DNA of 64,000 nucleotides, from contig OX392527.1 of the NCBI GenBank assembly GCA_947623455.1, forward strand, positions 33,658,201 to 33,722,200. Direction: 5' to 3'. Of the stretch, positions 1 to 11,800 are shown piece by piece. The number at the start of each line of letters is the position of its first letter. Positions within the stretch are counted from its first letter, which is position 1. Made by a program: the position numbers and the translations under genes. Below the pieces are notes generated by a model. It did no database searches, was not told the origin of the DNA, and was given only the letters and a program-made list of their open reading frames with translations. The DNA is from Mimachlamys varia. Taxonomy: Eukaryota; Mollusca; Bivalvia; Pectinida; Pectinidae.

Positions 1-1690
1 TTTTGATGGTCTTAATGTGCTGTTTCCTAGATTGTCAGGTGTCATACTGAAACAGAAGTCGGCAGGTATGGCCACTAGGCCATGAGTTATCTTGAAAATT
101 AGTATAAGACGTTCTACGTTCAGAGAGTGTTATCCAGTTCAATTTCCTCATTTTTTATAATCTACTGTATCTGCTGTAATCTCTACAAACAAAGCGGTCT
201 GCACGCCGTCGTATCCAATGTCCTTTTTTCTGCATGATACGGATCCCATACAGCTGAGGCATATTCGAGTATGGATCGCACTAGTGAGATGTAAGCTGTT
301 CCTTAAGAGATTTGGAGAAGTATTTTATGTCGCGGCGTATGAATCTAAGAGTCGAAGTTGCACGGTTTGAAATCTTATTTATGTGTGTAGCCCATTTGAG
401 GTTATCACTGATTGTAATGTCTTGGTATGGGTTATCCTGTACTTGCTCAATGTTATGGTCGTCCAGAGTTTAGCGAAACTGAAAAACTTCTAGTGATTTT
501 AGGTACTGTTGTAGTTGGATCTGATCTTTAATGCTTAATGTTTGGGATGTTGTCTGATTCGCTGGCCTTGTGGGTGTTTAGCTTCTCAAGCCCCCCTCCC
601 TTCTCATTTACCGTTATGTCTGGCATAGTTGCGGTAGAGGATCCTCTGTTTTCTTTTGAAAATACTGACTGAAATTGTCTGTTCAATAGCTCTGCCCTGG
701 TTTTACTGCCCTGATGCATTATACCTCCACTCTTAACCCATGCAACCCTGATGTTATCACGTCTTTTTGCTTCAATTATACTTCCTCCTGTAATGATTTC
801 TCCATTGCGTCGTTAACATATGTCCAAAGTGCTTGTCCGCTGCACACATCCCTTCTGTTCCTTGTAGATGTCCCATGCTTCTTGTGCGTCAGTGTCTTTG
901 TTTTTTAAATAAGTGTTTTTTCTTCCCTTCGTTCCGTAGTTGGTTGCTCATCCATGGTAAGTTATGCCTTTTTGATGTTCGTTTCGACGGTATGTTCCTG
1001 TTCATTATTTACAATATTCCATCTTTTAGTCCGTCCACTTTGCGTCTATGTTATCATTTCGATGATACAAAATGTATATGATGTTATCTCCGATGATCGT
1101 TATCGTTATGCTATCCAATTCAGCCTTTTTTGTAAATGAACATTTTAATGCGCTTTGGTTTGTTATATTTCGGTTTGAGATCTGTGTCCACTTCTTCCAT
1201 GAGGTGATCCGATATCCCGGGTGTGGTGTCACATGCTTTGACTTAGCTAGGGTGATTTGTGAGATCTAATTAAGGTGTTACATAACCTGGTCGGCTTCGT
1301 GTGTACTTGTTCCAGACCATGTTCAATCATAATATTAATTAGTTCTTGATGCTGGTTTATCTGTGGTGTGCCTGGTGTCGCTACACAATTTGTCCAGTTT
1401 ACATGGCCAAGAGTAGGTTGAAGTCCCCTGCTATCATTAAGCTTTTGTTCATATTGTTTGTGGTCTTATGCAAAGCTGCTGATGGCCGTTCTAAACTATC
1501 TACTCGGGAGTTTGGAGGACGATATTATGAACAGAGAGCAAGTATTTGTCTTTTGTATTTTCAAGCCTCCGCCCAAAACACTTCACACTCTGTCTGACCA
1601 TCCTCAACTTCACTCGTTGTAAGGCTGTAGTGGATTTACATAAATATTCCTCCTCCATTCTTATTTCGGTCTTTATAGTTTACATTTGAC
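1..1690 (-). pseudogene. Degraded, internally deleted non-LTR retrotransposon (APE-type LINE)
   Basis: Read on the - strand, pieces of a jockey/CR1-like LINE polyprotein appear in the expected order but with many stops and frameshifts. Endonuclease pieces come first: an NGGG-like segment near 1640-1670, YRPP near 1513-1523 and GDFN at about 1418-1429. Next is the linker into the reverse transcriptase at 528-719 (LLNRQFQSVFSKE, MPDITVNEKG, HKASESDNIPN). Last are segments typical of the RT C-terminus between about 430 and 60 (DNLKWATHINKISN, then ADRFVC.DYSRYS and KLNW.TLSER). The RT palm with its YxDD box is missing between the second and third groups, so this copy could not encode an active enzyme. 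The element runs off the left edge. Family placement rests on these motifs only. Confidence 0.75.
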
Positions 1691-1699
1691 TTATAACTT

Positions 1700-2245
1700 T
1701 CTGGAAAGCTTTCAGTATTTTTATGTTCTTCTGCTAGCCATGGTTCACACCCTACAAGACTTTGTACATCAATACTTTCCGAAAATGATGCTGTTTATTC
1801 CGTATGCTCTGACAGTTCACTATGAGGACGCGTATATTTTGTTTTCTTTTATTACCTGAATGTATGATAATCTTTTGTAGTATAGATTATAAAGATGGAA
1901 TTCTTGTACGTGATTTTGTTGAACTAAATGCTATTGGACTAAAGGGTGAATCAATTGGTGGTATCTAGGGTATGTTACTTGAGACTTGAAGTTGATTTGA
2001 TATATCAAGTACGTAATGAGTGGTAGGTAAACCTATCAATGTTCCGTGTTTTACATTTACAGCCTATCCAGGATGTTAATGTGTGACATAGAAAACTAAT
2101 CTTATTTGCACTTTGCTCAATACAGTCTGTATGGTACCAAATTGAGCATTCATCACAGCATACAACCCTTTAGTGTTGCCATGTGACCGGTCTGTTTCGG
2201 CACCTAGGTTGGGCTGAATGTCCCTTGGTCATATGATGGAAATAC
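1700..2245. other. No recognisable gene
   Basis: AT-rich sequence between the LINE remnant and a possible exon. I see no coding pattern, RNA gene or clear repeat. Confidence 0.5.
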
Positions 2246-2406
2246 CTAAAACAAAATGACGAAGTATTTGTTGATAAATTCAGGTCGCCACGTATTTCAT
2301 TGAAGCAAGGATATCCTAGATGGGAAGGTTTGGTGAAGGTCTGGTTCTGGTTGGTTGTTTCACAGATGTTTCTTGCTATGTATAAGCTTTTCATGGTTGC
2401 CGCCAT
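2246..2406 (-). CDS. Possible first coding exon of an unrecognised gene
   Basis: On the - strand an ATG lies in the context CCAAGATGGCGGCAACC, which resembles the YY1-type motif often found at transcription starts of housekeeping genes. It opens a reading frame beginning MAATMKSLYIARNICETTNQ. A possible donor (TTTTAG|GTATTT) would end the exon at 2246; without splicing the frame continues to 2170. No downstream exon could be identified toward the left edge, where a LINE remnant lies. The peptide is not recognised. It could be chance; the start context is the main support. Confidence 0.2.
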
Positions 2407-2409
2407 CTT

Positions 2410-3828
2410 GGATTACCAAAGTCACCTATCTAGCGGCCCCCTCCTCTGCTGACTCACTTTCCTTAGCACTCACTTCGAGTGATTAATGAAGTATTGTATG
2501 CAGAAGCACTTCTCAGGGTCAAGTTCCATACAATGGGCAGGAGACAACACATGTCGGGGTGAAACGTTGTCCCATATATAGAGCAAGTCACTTCGATGTT
2601 GTCAAATTATTCTCAAACCGAATTTGTTTGCATTCAAAGATGTGCACGTGTAACACTTACTCTTTTCCAATTAGAAGTGTCAGTATGGTAAAAGAACGTG
2701 CCGTTAGGTCCCGCTCTTTACAAAAGGGATATCTAGATTAAAAGTTATATCCGTCGTTTTCTGACCATAGGCGCCTATGGCTACACAAGACGGGTCAACG
2801 TAGTGGCGACCTCTATATAAAACTATGGTGATGTTCTTCTGTGTGGAATTGATAACTTCCTATTCAAAAAGTGTTTCCACGATACAGTTTCACGTCTTGC
2901 TACACATACAAAAGGACACTTCATACTACCCGTCATGATGTCTTTTCATTTACTTCAGGAAGAGAAGCATTCTCGTAATTTGATTACATGTGTCAAAGTC
3001 AGTCGTCTTACTGATCAATCCGAAACTCTGTCTATATATTAGTTTAGTTGGCCTTTAATAAATGCAGTCTTTGAATTACATTTATGGATAAAATAACGTT
3101 TGTGTGTGAACAAATTGAACACATTAAAAAACTGACCAGTGATTAAGCAAGCTAGTTTTCGAATGATAATTACAGGACATTAATGAACTCATTGATAGTT
3201 TGATCGCGGATTGAAGCTCCGGGTCACTCTCGGAGCCATGCTTGTCTGAGGGAATAACCTTATCGATAAATACTCATTGTTTCGCACCTGTAAAATAATA
3301 TCAAGATTAACATTGTTAGCTGGTCAAAGTTTTAGGTTTCCTTTTAGTAGTTTGGGGTTGTTTTCATTCTATGACTGTGACATCACATTAAATCAGCAAT
3401 GAATCAAAAGCATAATCAAAAGTACCAATATGGAATCAACTCAAGAAATATAATAATGGTAAAGTCGATTTGGTATTTTCATGGATTTAAGTAATTCCCG
3501 GCATGCTTTTTACCTGATTTTTATGATCATTTACACTTGGGAACAGGGGCTGTGACAGGTATAAGTCAAAACTGAATTGGAAACTAGACCAATTGGGGTT
3601 ATTCCCAAGTAAAGCATGGACATCCTCCACAGATGAAGTGAAGAGACCTGCAATGCGACCTAACTGTGATGTCTTTCCTATTTTCATCATTTGGATGCTG
3701 TTCGACCGAACGTGATGTAGTCTAAACCCTTTTAAAATATTAAAAGGTTCCGGTACAACGATGTATTCATACAGCAATGTCCCGAATGGCTTCGGTTTAT
3801 TTTGTTAAGGAACACCAAATAAGTTATT
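2410..3828. other. No recognisable gene
   Basis: No supported gene. A 96-codon open frame on the - strand (3487-3777) shows no signal peptide, motif or splice context that I recognise and is left uncalled. Confidence 0.4.
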
Positions 3829-3830
3829 AT

Positions 3831-4012
3831 TCCCAGGACCAGGTTTCATCAACGTTCCTTAACTGAAGGAAACTCCTTAACTAAAAGATCTCCCCATAGG
3901 AAAGCATTACAGAATTTAAAGAAAGTTCCTTAACTGAGGATTTTCCCCTTAAATTCCGTATTGCTTTCCTATGGAGATTTTTAAGCTAAGGAGTTTCCTT
4001 AAGTTAAGCCAG
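3831..4012. mobile_element. Foldback (MITE-like) element
   Basis: Two arms of about 60 bp (3857-3918 and 3949-4008) are imperfect reverse complements. The most legible pair is CCATAGGAAAGC near 3895 against GCTTTCCTATGG near 3963. Runs such as CCTTAACT recur near the ends. There is no coding capacity. The outer boundaries are approximate and no target duplication was identified. Confidence 0.6.
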
Positions 4013-4960
4013 GTAAGGTTGCATTTATGGGTCTGATTGACATACAACATGTGTCTGGATGGGGTTTGTCCTTACAAATTGTGCGACTAAATTGTTCTGA
4101 TGGTATTTATGCATTCGATCCAAGCAAGAGGTATTCTCCTTTCGCTCTTCAAACTTTGTTGATATATAAATGCAATATTAACCACGATCCGTTGAAGTTA
4201 ACATCACAAAACCTCATAGCTTTGCCTTCCCATGTGTATTCAGAGATAAACCATACAACTGTCCATCTATCTATGAGGTAACCGTGAATTAATTCAGAAG
4301 GTAAAAATGTGGAAGTGGTTTTTAAATCCCAGACAAGGGTACTTATTCGCCACCGGCATAACTGTTTAATGAATTCGCGTCTATTTCATACGACATTTTA
4401 CCAAGTTAAATAGTGTACCAATTAACTATGAACTATCGGTAAAGTTCATTCAGTACACATAGTAAACACCTTGATCAAAGCTAAGATTTGACGCCAGCTT
4501 AAAAAATGTCTAAAATGATGACGACAAAGGAGTGACAGTATTTACCATTCTCGTGCTTTATCTACATCTCATTAGGTGTCCCCGAGAATTCCACAGAGAC
4601 ATACTATACGTTTACCGTCCTTTAATGTAAAGAAGACTTAGTACTCTTTCTTAACGAGTGGATGAACAATACATGAAACGAAAAATACCTTGTCCATGTT
4701 TGGTTAGCCATGGCATGAAGGTTGCAAGAACGATTATTACACAATTTCTTACAAAACAATAGGAATGGTATGATCATTTATCTTATCACAAATCGATTCA
4801 TGCATTATGAATTTAATTACATTTCAAATAATAGCAATACATACTTAATGCTATATCAAATTTATCACCGATTAAACACCATTGTTCGGAGACTTTTGGT
4901 ACTCTTGCAATTAAGTACTAGTACTTAATTAATTATACGCTTATAAATTTTCCTCCCGTT
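4013..4960. other. No recognisable gene
   Basis: Two open frames of 84 and 68 codons (4027-4281, 4722-4928) lack any supporting signal. Otherwise featureless AT-rich sequence. Confidence 0.4.
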
Positions 4961-4969
4961 GTCATTATG

Positions 4970-5215
4970 ATGTGACCGGGTGGGGTGTTCTGCTGGGGAA
5001 CTTCGGCAGTATACTTCAGTGTTATAGCACTTCAATTCTGCAAAAAATCCAGACTATCGCAAGAAGGCTTACACGAACATATCACAACCTCCCAAATACA
5101 CACGCACTCAACTCAAGCATCTATATCGCATACACCGTGAGGCCTCCTTGAATGACCCTGGCTGTTAATAGGACTTTAAAACAATGAAACCTAACAAAAC
5201 CCTGAAATGGACACT
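4970..5215 (+). mobile_element. 5'-truncated copy of SINE-like dispersed element (type 2)
   Basis: This matches the 3' half of the longer copies at 48680-49180 and 55345-55895. It contains the segment around CTTCGGCAGTATACTTCAG, then a stretch of short-period sequence, then the 3' tail with GACCCTGGCTGTTAATAGGA. The 5' part with the tRNA-like segment is missing. Confidence 0.65.
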
Positions 5216-5695
5216 AGTATTTTTCAGAAGATCTGGGGATTTTCAGAGATGAAAAGTTTTAGAATCACAAGAGGTTCTTATTAGATTTCTGCACAAAATG
5301 AGCGTGAGTGAAAATCCATATAAATAGCGTCGCACGGCACGTAACTGAGGTTAGTTTTGGTTTAGGAATTATTCTGACCTTTATATGTCCTCATGTTAGG
5401 AAAATCACCAACCAATAAAGCTGATGTATAGTTCAATTGAGATAAAAAAATTATCAGATGGATACCGCACACATAAAAGTACTTGTTATTGCATGACAGT
5501 TTCTCGGACGGCTTTCCCGCAAGTGCACTGTCCCGATTCTAGTACAATGACGTTCATCACACAAACAACGCATATTGATATGTTCTAAAGAAAACAACGC
5601 CATACATGTCATAAAGTTTCGTTGACAAATTCGGGGTGAATTCCTTAATATGTGTTATCTCTACTTGACCAATAGGTCATGCTTATCTCTACGTC
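5216..5695. other. Upstream region of the clusterin-like gene
   Basis: No gene found. This stretch would hold distal promoter sequence for the gene starting at 5742. No specific factor site is claimed. Confidence 0.3.
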
Positions 5696-5700
5696 ACACC

Positions 5701-5707
5701 TATATAG
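5701..5707 (+). promoter_or_regulatory. Probable TATA box of the clusterin-like gene
   Basis: TATATAG lies 41 bp upstream of the ATG at 5742. Transcription starting about 30 bp downstream would leave a 5' UTR of only about 10 nt unless a different start is used. Confidence 0.5.
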
Positions 5708-5741
5708 AGACTAACGAAGTCTTCTGTCACTACTATACAAG

Positions 5742-5832
5742 ATGACGACCCTTTTACAGTTGGCTGTTCTCTGTGTGACTGTCGGAGTGTCTTTAGGGGC
5801 TTTGGTTCCGCTGGATGACTTCAGCACCCAGT
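5742..5832 (+). CDS. Exon 1 of the clusterin-like gene (signal peptide)
   Basis: Encodes MTTLLQLAVLCVTVGVSLG, a typical signal peptide, then ALVPLDDFSTQ and one base of the next codon. The donor is GTAAGT at 5833. The ATG is the first downstream of the TATA box. Confidence 0.75.
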
Positions 5833-8800
5833 GTAAGTACACCCAATTAAAATATGTTGCAAATTAAAATCAGAAAATAATCTTTGGCATTTAATCTAAA
5901 GCTGTCTACAAGGTTTTGGACTCTGCTGGTGGATTCTTTAACTCCGAGCTTGCTTAACAGTAACCTTGTTGGTCATGGTTCATGATGTTAACTCTTATAA
6001 AACATACTGATTATAAAAAGGCTATATGCACTTGCCCATCTGTTAAGATAATTTAGGTTTCCGACATTTTGGGCTCTATCCCCATTGGTTGGTAATAGAA
6101 GGGACAGCTTTTAATGAAGTGTAGATCTACTTAGGATTTCCCTGACTTTCATAATTTAATTGCGCAATTACCTGAGTGTGTTCAACTCTGAAAAATGGCC
6201 AACATGAAATACACGCCAGCTAACCTTGTTTTTCTCTCTCCCCAAAAGTGGTGGTGGTAGTATTGGTGAATTCCAATTCTTCAGTTATGTACTATGTCAT
6301 ACCCTACCACTTACGTTGATCTGATTTACCTACATCCAATAGAGACTCTAGCACGAACGTCATAATGATAACTCTGAACTACACAATTTTAAATATGGAA
6401 GTAGTACATAGTGTATAGACCTTATGTATTTGTCCATTTCAAAGTTAAATGATATTAGACTCATTCACACCTAAAGATGCATTTGAATTTTTCTGATTCA
6501 ATGGTTGGAAAACTTTACACTTAAATTTCAGGGACGAATTAAGTTAAAATCAACATATTCTATGTGCCTTTATATGTGATGGATTATTTAGTCATTTTTA
6601 ATGTCTATGTTTAATGTATTAGTAGCTTTTTCTGACATTTTATTTCAGATATAATTCATTGATAAACAAACGGATTGAGCAACAGGCGTAGCCTATATAA
6701 GCTCTCCTCAATGTATTTTTCTGACATGCTCTGGGTTTCCTTGTCGCTAAGTTCGTGTTAGACTCTCATTGTCAGACACACCTGTTACTTTCACCCTTTA
6801 TTTAACACTTTTCGTTTCTGTTGCCCAGCGCTAGACACACTGGTCAGGAAGAAGTTGATGTTTATGATTGTTCACCAGGTGAACGAGACCGTGGAGATTC
6901 AGGATTCTCTCAAACACCAGTGTGAAATTAAAATCAACAATTCCATTACGAATTGCAACACTTGTGCCAAAAGGTGGGTATAGCATACAGATATATCGTA
7001 ATTTTATTTTTGAAAACAGTCATATTATACTAATAATATTCAATCTAGTAGGGTCAAAGCTGTTCGTGAGACCTACTCTAAATTGAGCTATCGCCTTTAT
7101 GGACAGTCAATTGTATGCGTTTTCTCATTCCAAAACATATCAACTAAATGCTTATACAAAGTGCTGTCTCTGTATTTATTTCAACTTGCTTTAAGGGAGT
7201 TGTTTAAATACTGAAATCTTCGGTCTGTATCACAGATTTGGACAAAACGTGACCATTGCGAAAATAAAGCATCGTAAAATATTTCATAATAGAGGTTATA
7301 GAGTCAACTGGTGCCAGTTAGGTTTACATATTAAACGTTATCGTTTAGTAATAGTGAAAGTTTTGTTTTGTGGTCACATATATGGCCACGTACAAGGACA
7401 GAAGCTCGACTCGTCCTGATCACGTGACTCTTTATCTTGGTGTTGTAACATTGTCTCTCTGTCTTTGCCTGGATAGGTCTTATCTCTGTGACTATATATC
7501 ATTCACATATGACACATATCACGAACATTGAACGTGTTCGTTTGTTGTTTGTTATGATTAATCATGATTTGCTATTTGATGTACATTTAAAGAAGCCTGA
7601 TAATTTACGTTATGCATAATGTATTAAAGATTCTGGGTCTTAATAAGATCAGCACCCAAATGGGATATCTCTTTGCAAAATATTTAATATTTATTAAATG
7701 GTACATGTATCAACAGTGCGTTTTTGACAATGATATACTTGCAATGTATCATACATATGTATTCATCATTTTTTGGACTAGAGATAGTACGCCTAAGTTT
7801 AAATAACACCAGGAGGTGCGTATTAAACCTTGTAATCCAGTTTTTCGTTTACGTTATGTATACTGTTGGAACATATTTAGGATGAAGACATTATTTTTTA
7901 TTCAAATTCAAATGATCACCATCAAATGTTAAAATATTGGCAGTGAAATGTTCACTTGAAGGGCAAGATATTGAAAAATCTAAGCCATAATCTAAAGGTA
8001 TGGAAACTGCTCGAGACCGGGGACGCTCGTTGGCGAAGCCAAAGTGTTCCATAAATATGCCTGTGTGTTAATTTTGTTGGTAAGAACACCAATCGATATT
8101 CTAGTTTTAATACAACCACAAACTGATGTAATGCATCTCCTGAATTTTCAATAAATGAAGAAAATGGTGGTTTTGTGTCTCCATTTGGGGTACAGTCAAG
8201 ATAAACTGTCTGAAAACGGAAATGTTACATTAAAACACAAAGGCTATTGTGATAAGGATATCTTGTTATCGTGTAAAAGGACAATGATATTAATATGTCT
8301 AAGCATATTGTAATCGAACACATGTTTTCATACATTTGTTCAAATTTTAGTCACAATACAGCACCGCCACCAAATGTGTTGGGAGCTCTCCTGCCCACTC
8401 TCATGCAGCCAGTGGTGTTGGCGGCGGGCGTGGTAAAGGACATTGAAGGAAGTCTAGAAAGTGCTGTACATGTCCTCGGGGACAAAACAACGGACTTTGT
8501 TAAAGATGTTGGTAGTGTTGCCAAGAACGCAGGCGACTCCCTTATCGACGGAGTGTCGGACATCACCAACGACGCTCTGCATGGGCTGAATCATTTCGGC
8601 GACGAGTTGGCTGGTCTGGCTGGAGATCTTGGACACGGATTGGAATCCGCTGTCCACGGTCTGGAGTCCGGCACAATCGACTTCGGTAGTGCTATCGGAA
8701 GTGGTCTCGACTCGATCGGGGACCAGCTCTCACACAGCGCACAGGGCGCTCTCGACGGAATCAGCAGTCTCGGACACCAGATCGAACACGCCGGAAGTAG

Positions 8801-11800
8801 TGTCGGTCACGCCATACATAACATTGGACACTCTATCGGAAGTGCGTATTCACCTTTCTAAAGTCGTGTTGTCCCCTTTAAAATGCTGTACATGTTTAAA
8901 TATGATTGTGTCAATGGCATATAATTTAAAGCAGTTTAGGTTACAATTAAGTGGAAGATGCGTGTGTATGTGTTTTAATCAGTAAACTGTTTCCGTATCC
9001 AATATATTGTTAAGTTAAAATTTCTTAAAGAAGTATATACTTGTAAATGTTCTGGAGGATAACGTTTTTGCTTATATTATTTCATAGTCACGGAAGGAGG
9101 ATTATTTTGATGGAATAACGAACGAGAGTTCTGATTCCAAGACTTAATAGGCAGGGAAGTTGGCGAATAGCAATGAGAATAACCTAAATGTGATGTACTG
9201 TACATTGTGTTGCAGGTATATTCGGTAATGTGTTGTACTGTACATTGTGTTGCAAGTATATTCGGTAATGTGTTGTGCTGTATATTGTTTTGCAGGTATA
9301 TTCGGTAATGTGTTGTGCTGTACATTGTGTTGCAGGTATATTCGGTAATGTGTTGTGCTGTATATTATTTTGTAGGTGTATTCGGTAAGCGAAGCGCCTG
9401 TCCCATCTGTGACACTCTCGACACTAAAGCTCGTACTCCGGACGATATCTTGTCCGATAGTAAGTATCATCACTAACATTTAACAATTTATTTATCACTA
9501 ACATATTACTTTTAACTTATATATTTTCACTGATATAGGCGGTTGAGATGATGACATAACATATTGAGCTGTAGCAGTAGAATACACAGCAGTAGGAGGC
9601 CATACTTCTTACAGTACCAGCTTTTGTGTCGCCGGAAAAGGCGACATACATGGATCACTTCGTCGGCGTAGGGGTCGCCGGGTATACATGTCGACGTCGT
9701 CGGTCGTCGGTTTTGTCGTCCGAAACAAAGTTTCTGTGCGATAACTTGAGTTCCCTTGAACTTATCAAATTCAAACTTCATACAGTGCTTCCTTACTGAA
9801 AGCCCTGTTTGGGATTGCTTTTCAGGTCTGAAAGTCAAAGGTCAAAGGTCACTTTTTCTATAAATAGAACCCATAGCCAAACGAAGTTTTACGTGCAGTT
9901 CCGTAAGTTCCTTACTGGAAACACTTGCTTGGAATTGCTCCTTTGGTATTAAGGTCAAAGGTCAAAGTCACTGTTACTATACAGAACTCAAGTCATAACA
10001 AAGCGATGTGTACGATAACTTGAATTTCTTTGTGCCTTAATTATTCTTGTTTAGTAAAAATATTAGTTAAAAAGTATATTATAGTATGTCTATCCTTGGG
10101 CACAGGGGCCTCACATTCACTTTGTGGAATACTTCATTGTTTGTATACAATTAACTTCTAGCCTCTTTACTCCTTTTTCCTGAAGTTATAACCCTGTTTG
10201 GTAATTATTAACACTTCAAAACAGTAAAACTCCACACTGTTATACAGTGAAAATAAACGCGGTCGTCTCAGCTGCAGTGTGAACTTTTCGAATGTATCTA
10301 AATGATAAGGGGTGCCGCATACTCTCTCTTTACAAATGCCTCGTCATTAGTTAATATGGTCCTGTATTGTTATTGTTTTTATTTATTCAACCGTCGAGTG
10401 TACCATTTTACAGGAATCCAATGTATATATGAGTACTAATATAATAGAAAGTTAATTGAAAAAAAATGTAAATATCCATAATTCAAAATGATGTTTGCAT
10501 TTCGTACCAAAGTATATGGAAAGGATGTCTAATACAGTTTGGTTTACACATACTTTTATTAAAATGCCCTACACACCCTAATCTCATCAAGTAGGATACA
10601 GATGCTAATAAGTACATGTTTTTTTCAGTTTGTGGTTCCGATGAACTCCACAGACAGCGAGCAGCTACAGCACTGCTGACCAAAATGAAGGCCATTTACG
10701 ACACGGCAGTCAAGAAAGCCATAGTAACAAAGGTAAATACCCTACTACGGTATATACTCAAAGGCGACCAGCAGTATATCAAAGTAAAATGTCAAGGGAT
10801 AGTGCAGTTGAAGAAGAAATGGATTGCAATACGTATAAAATTAAATAAACCAAGGACGCGATGCAGTTACCATTATGTAGGTCTCCATAGATACAGTTAC
10901 CATTAGGTACGGTCTCCATAGATACAGCTACGTATACCATTAAATACGGTCATAGTTACGTTCTCCATAGATACAGTTACCATTATGTAGGTCTCCATAG
11001 ATACAGTTACCATTAGGTACGGTCTCCATAGATACAGCTACGTATACCATTAAATACGGTCTTAGTTACGGACTCCATACATGCAGTTACGTATACCATT
11101 ACATACGGTCATAGGTACGGTCTCCATAGATACAGTTACCATTAGTCAAATTTTGGTTTCACGATGATATCTTCCGAATCAGAAAGGATTGCTGCAAATG
11201 GTTGAAACTTCATACACTGTTAGCTTTTTAAGTAATACAGAGTTGGATTGAGTTTGGGTTCGAAAGGTCAACTACGGAGGTCAATGTTGCTAAAAATTAA
11301 ATACTTTACGTCTAATTATAGTTTCCACATGATAAATTCGGAAAGGATTGATGGATTTGGTTGAAACTTCGCACAATGTCATTTAATAAATTACATAAAA
11401 TAATAGAATGGAAATTCAACAAAGGATAGATGCAAATGATAGAAGATGACGCAACACACACATATGCTGAACCTTTTAAATTTAGCAAAAGATGAATAGA
11501 AAAAAATGAACCAAATTGCATCATAGAGCTGTTTCGTCCTCCTAGGACTCTTCAGTGATGCTAGGGGCCAAGAGGTGGGAATCTAAAATTTCTAAACTAA
11601 TGTAGAAACAGAAGGGTCAGGTGCGTAAAACCCTTTTAATTTGTGAATTCAGAATTAAAATTAAACTAGTTCTGTATAATTTTCAAATTGTGTACTACGA
11701 CAATGTGTATATTATGTTCATGTACAGTGCCACTACTCAAATGAGATTAACTGTGGCTATGGATGCTCCAGTTATTTATGTTTTAGTACTCGGGCAAGGT

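Noticed and set aside
2170..2406. UV-damage endonuclease-like match suggested by GYPCFNEIRGDLNLSTN
   Set aside because: The resemblance is a few residues in a short frame; no further conserved blocks are seen nearby.
8295..8350. ATG at 8295 as the start of a 188-codon gene
   Set aside because: The sequence before 8351 is intron-like with an acceptor at 8349-8350, and upstream exons with a signal peptide join in phase. The in-frame ATG is coincidental.
9077..9479. Repeat-containing frames on the - strand (82 and 111 codons)
   Set aside because: They are antisense to the 40-bp intronic repeat and exon 4 of the gene on the + strand.
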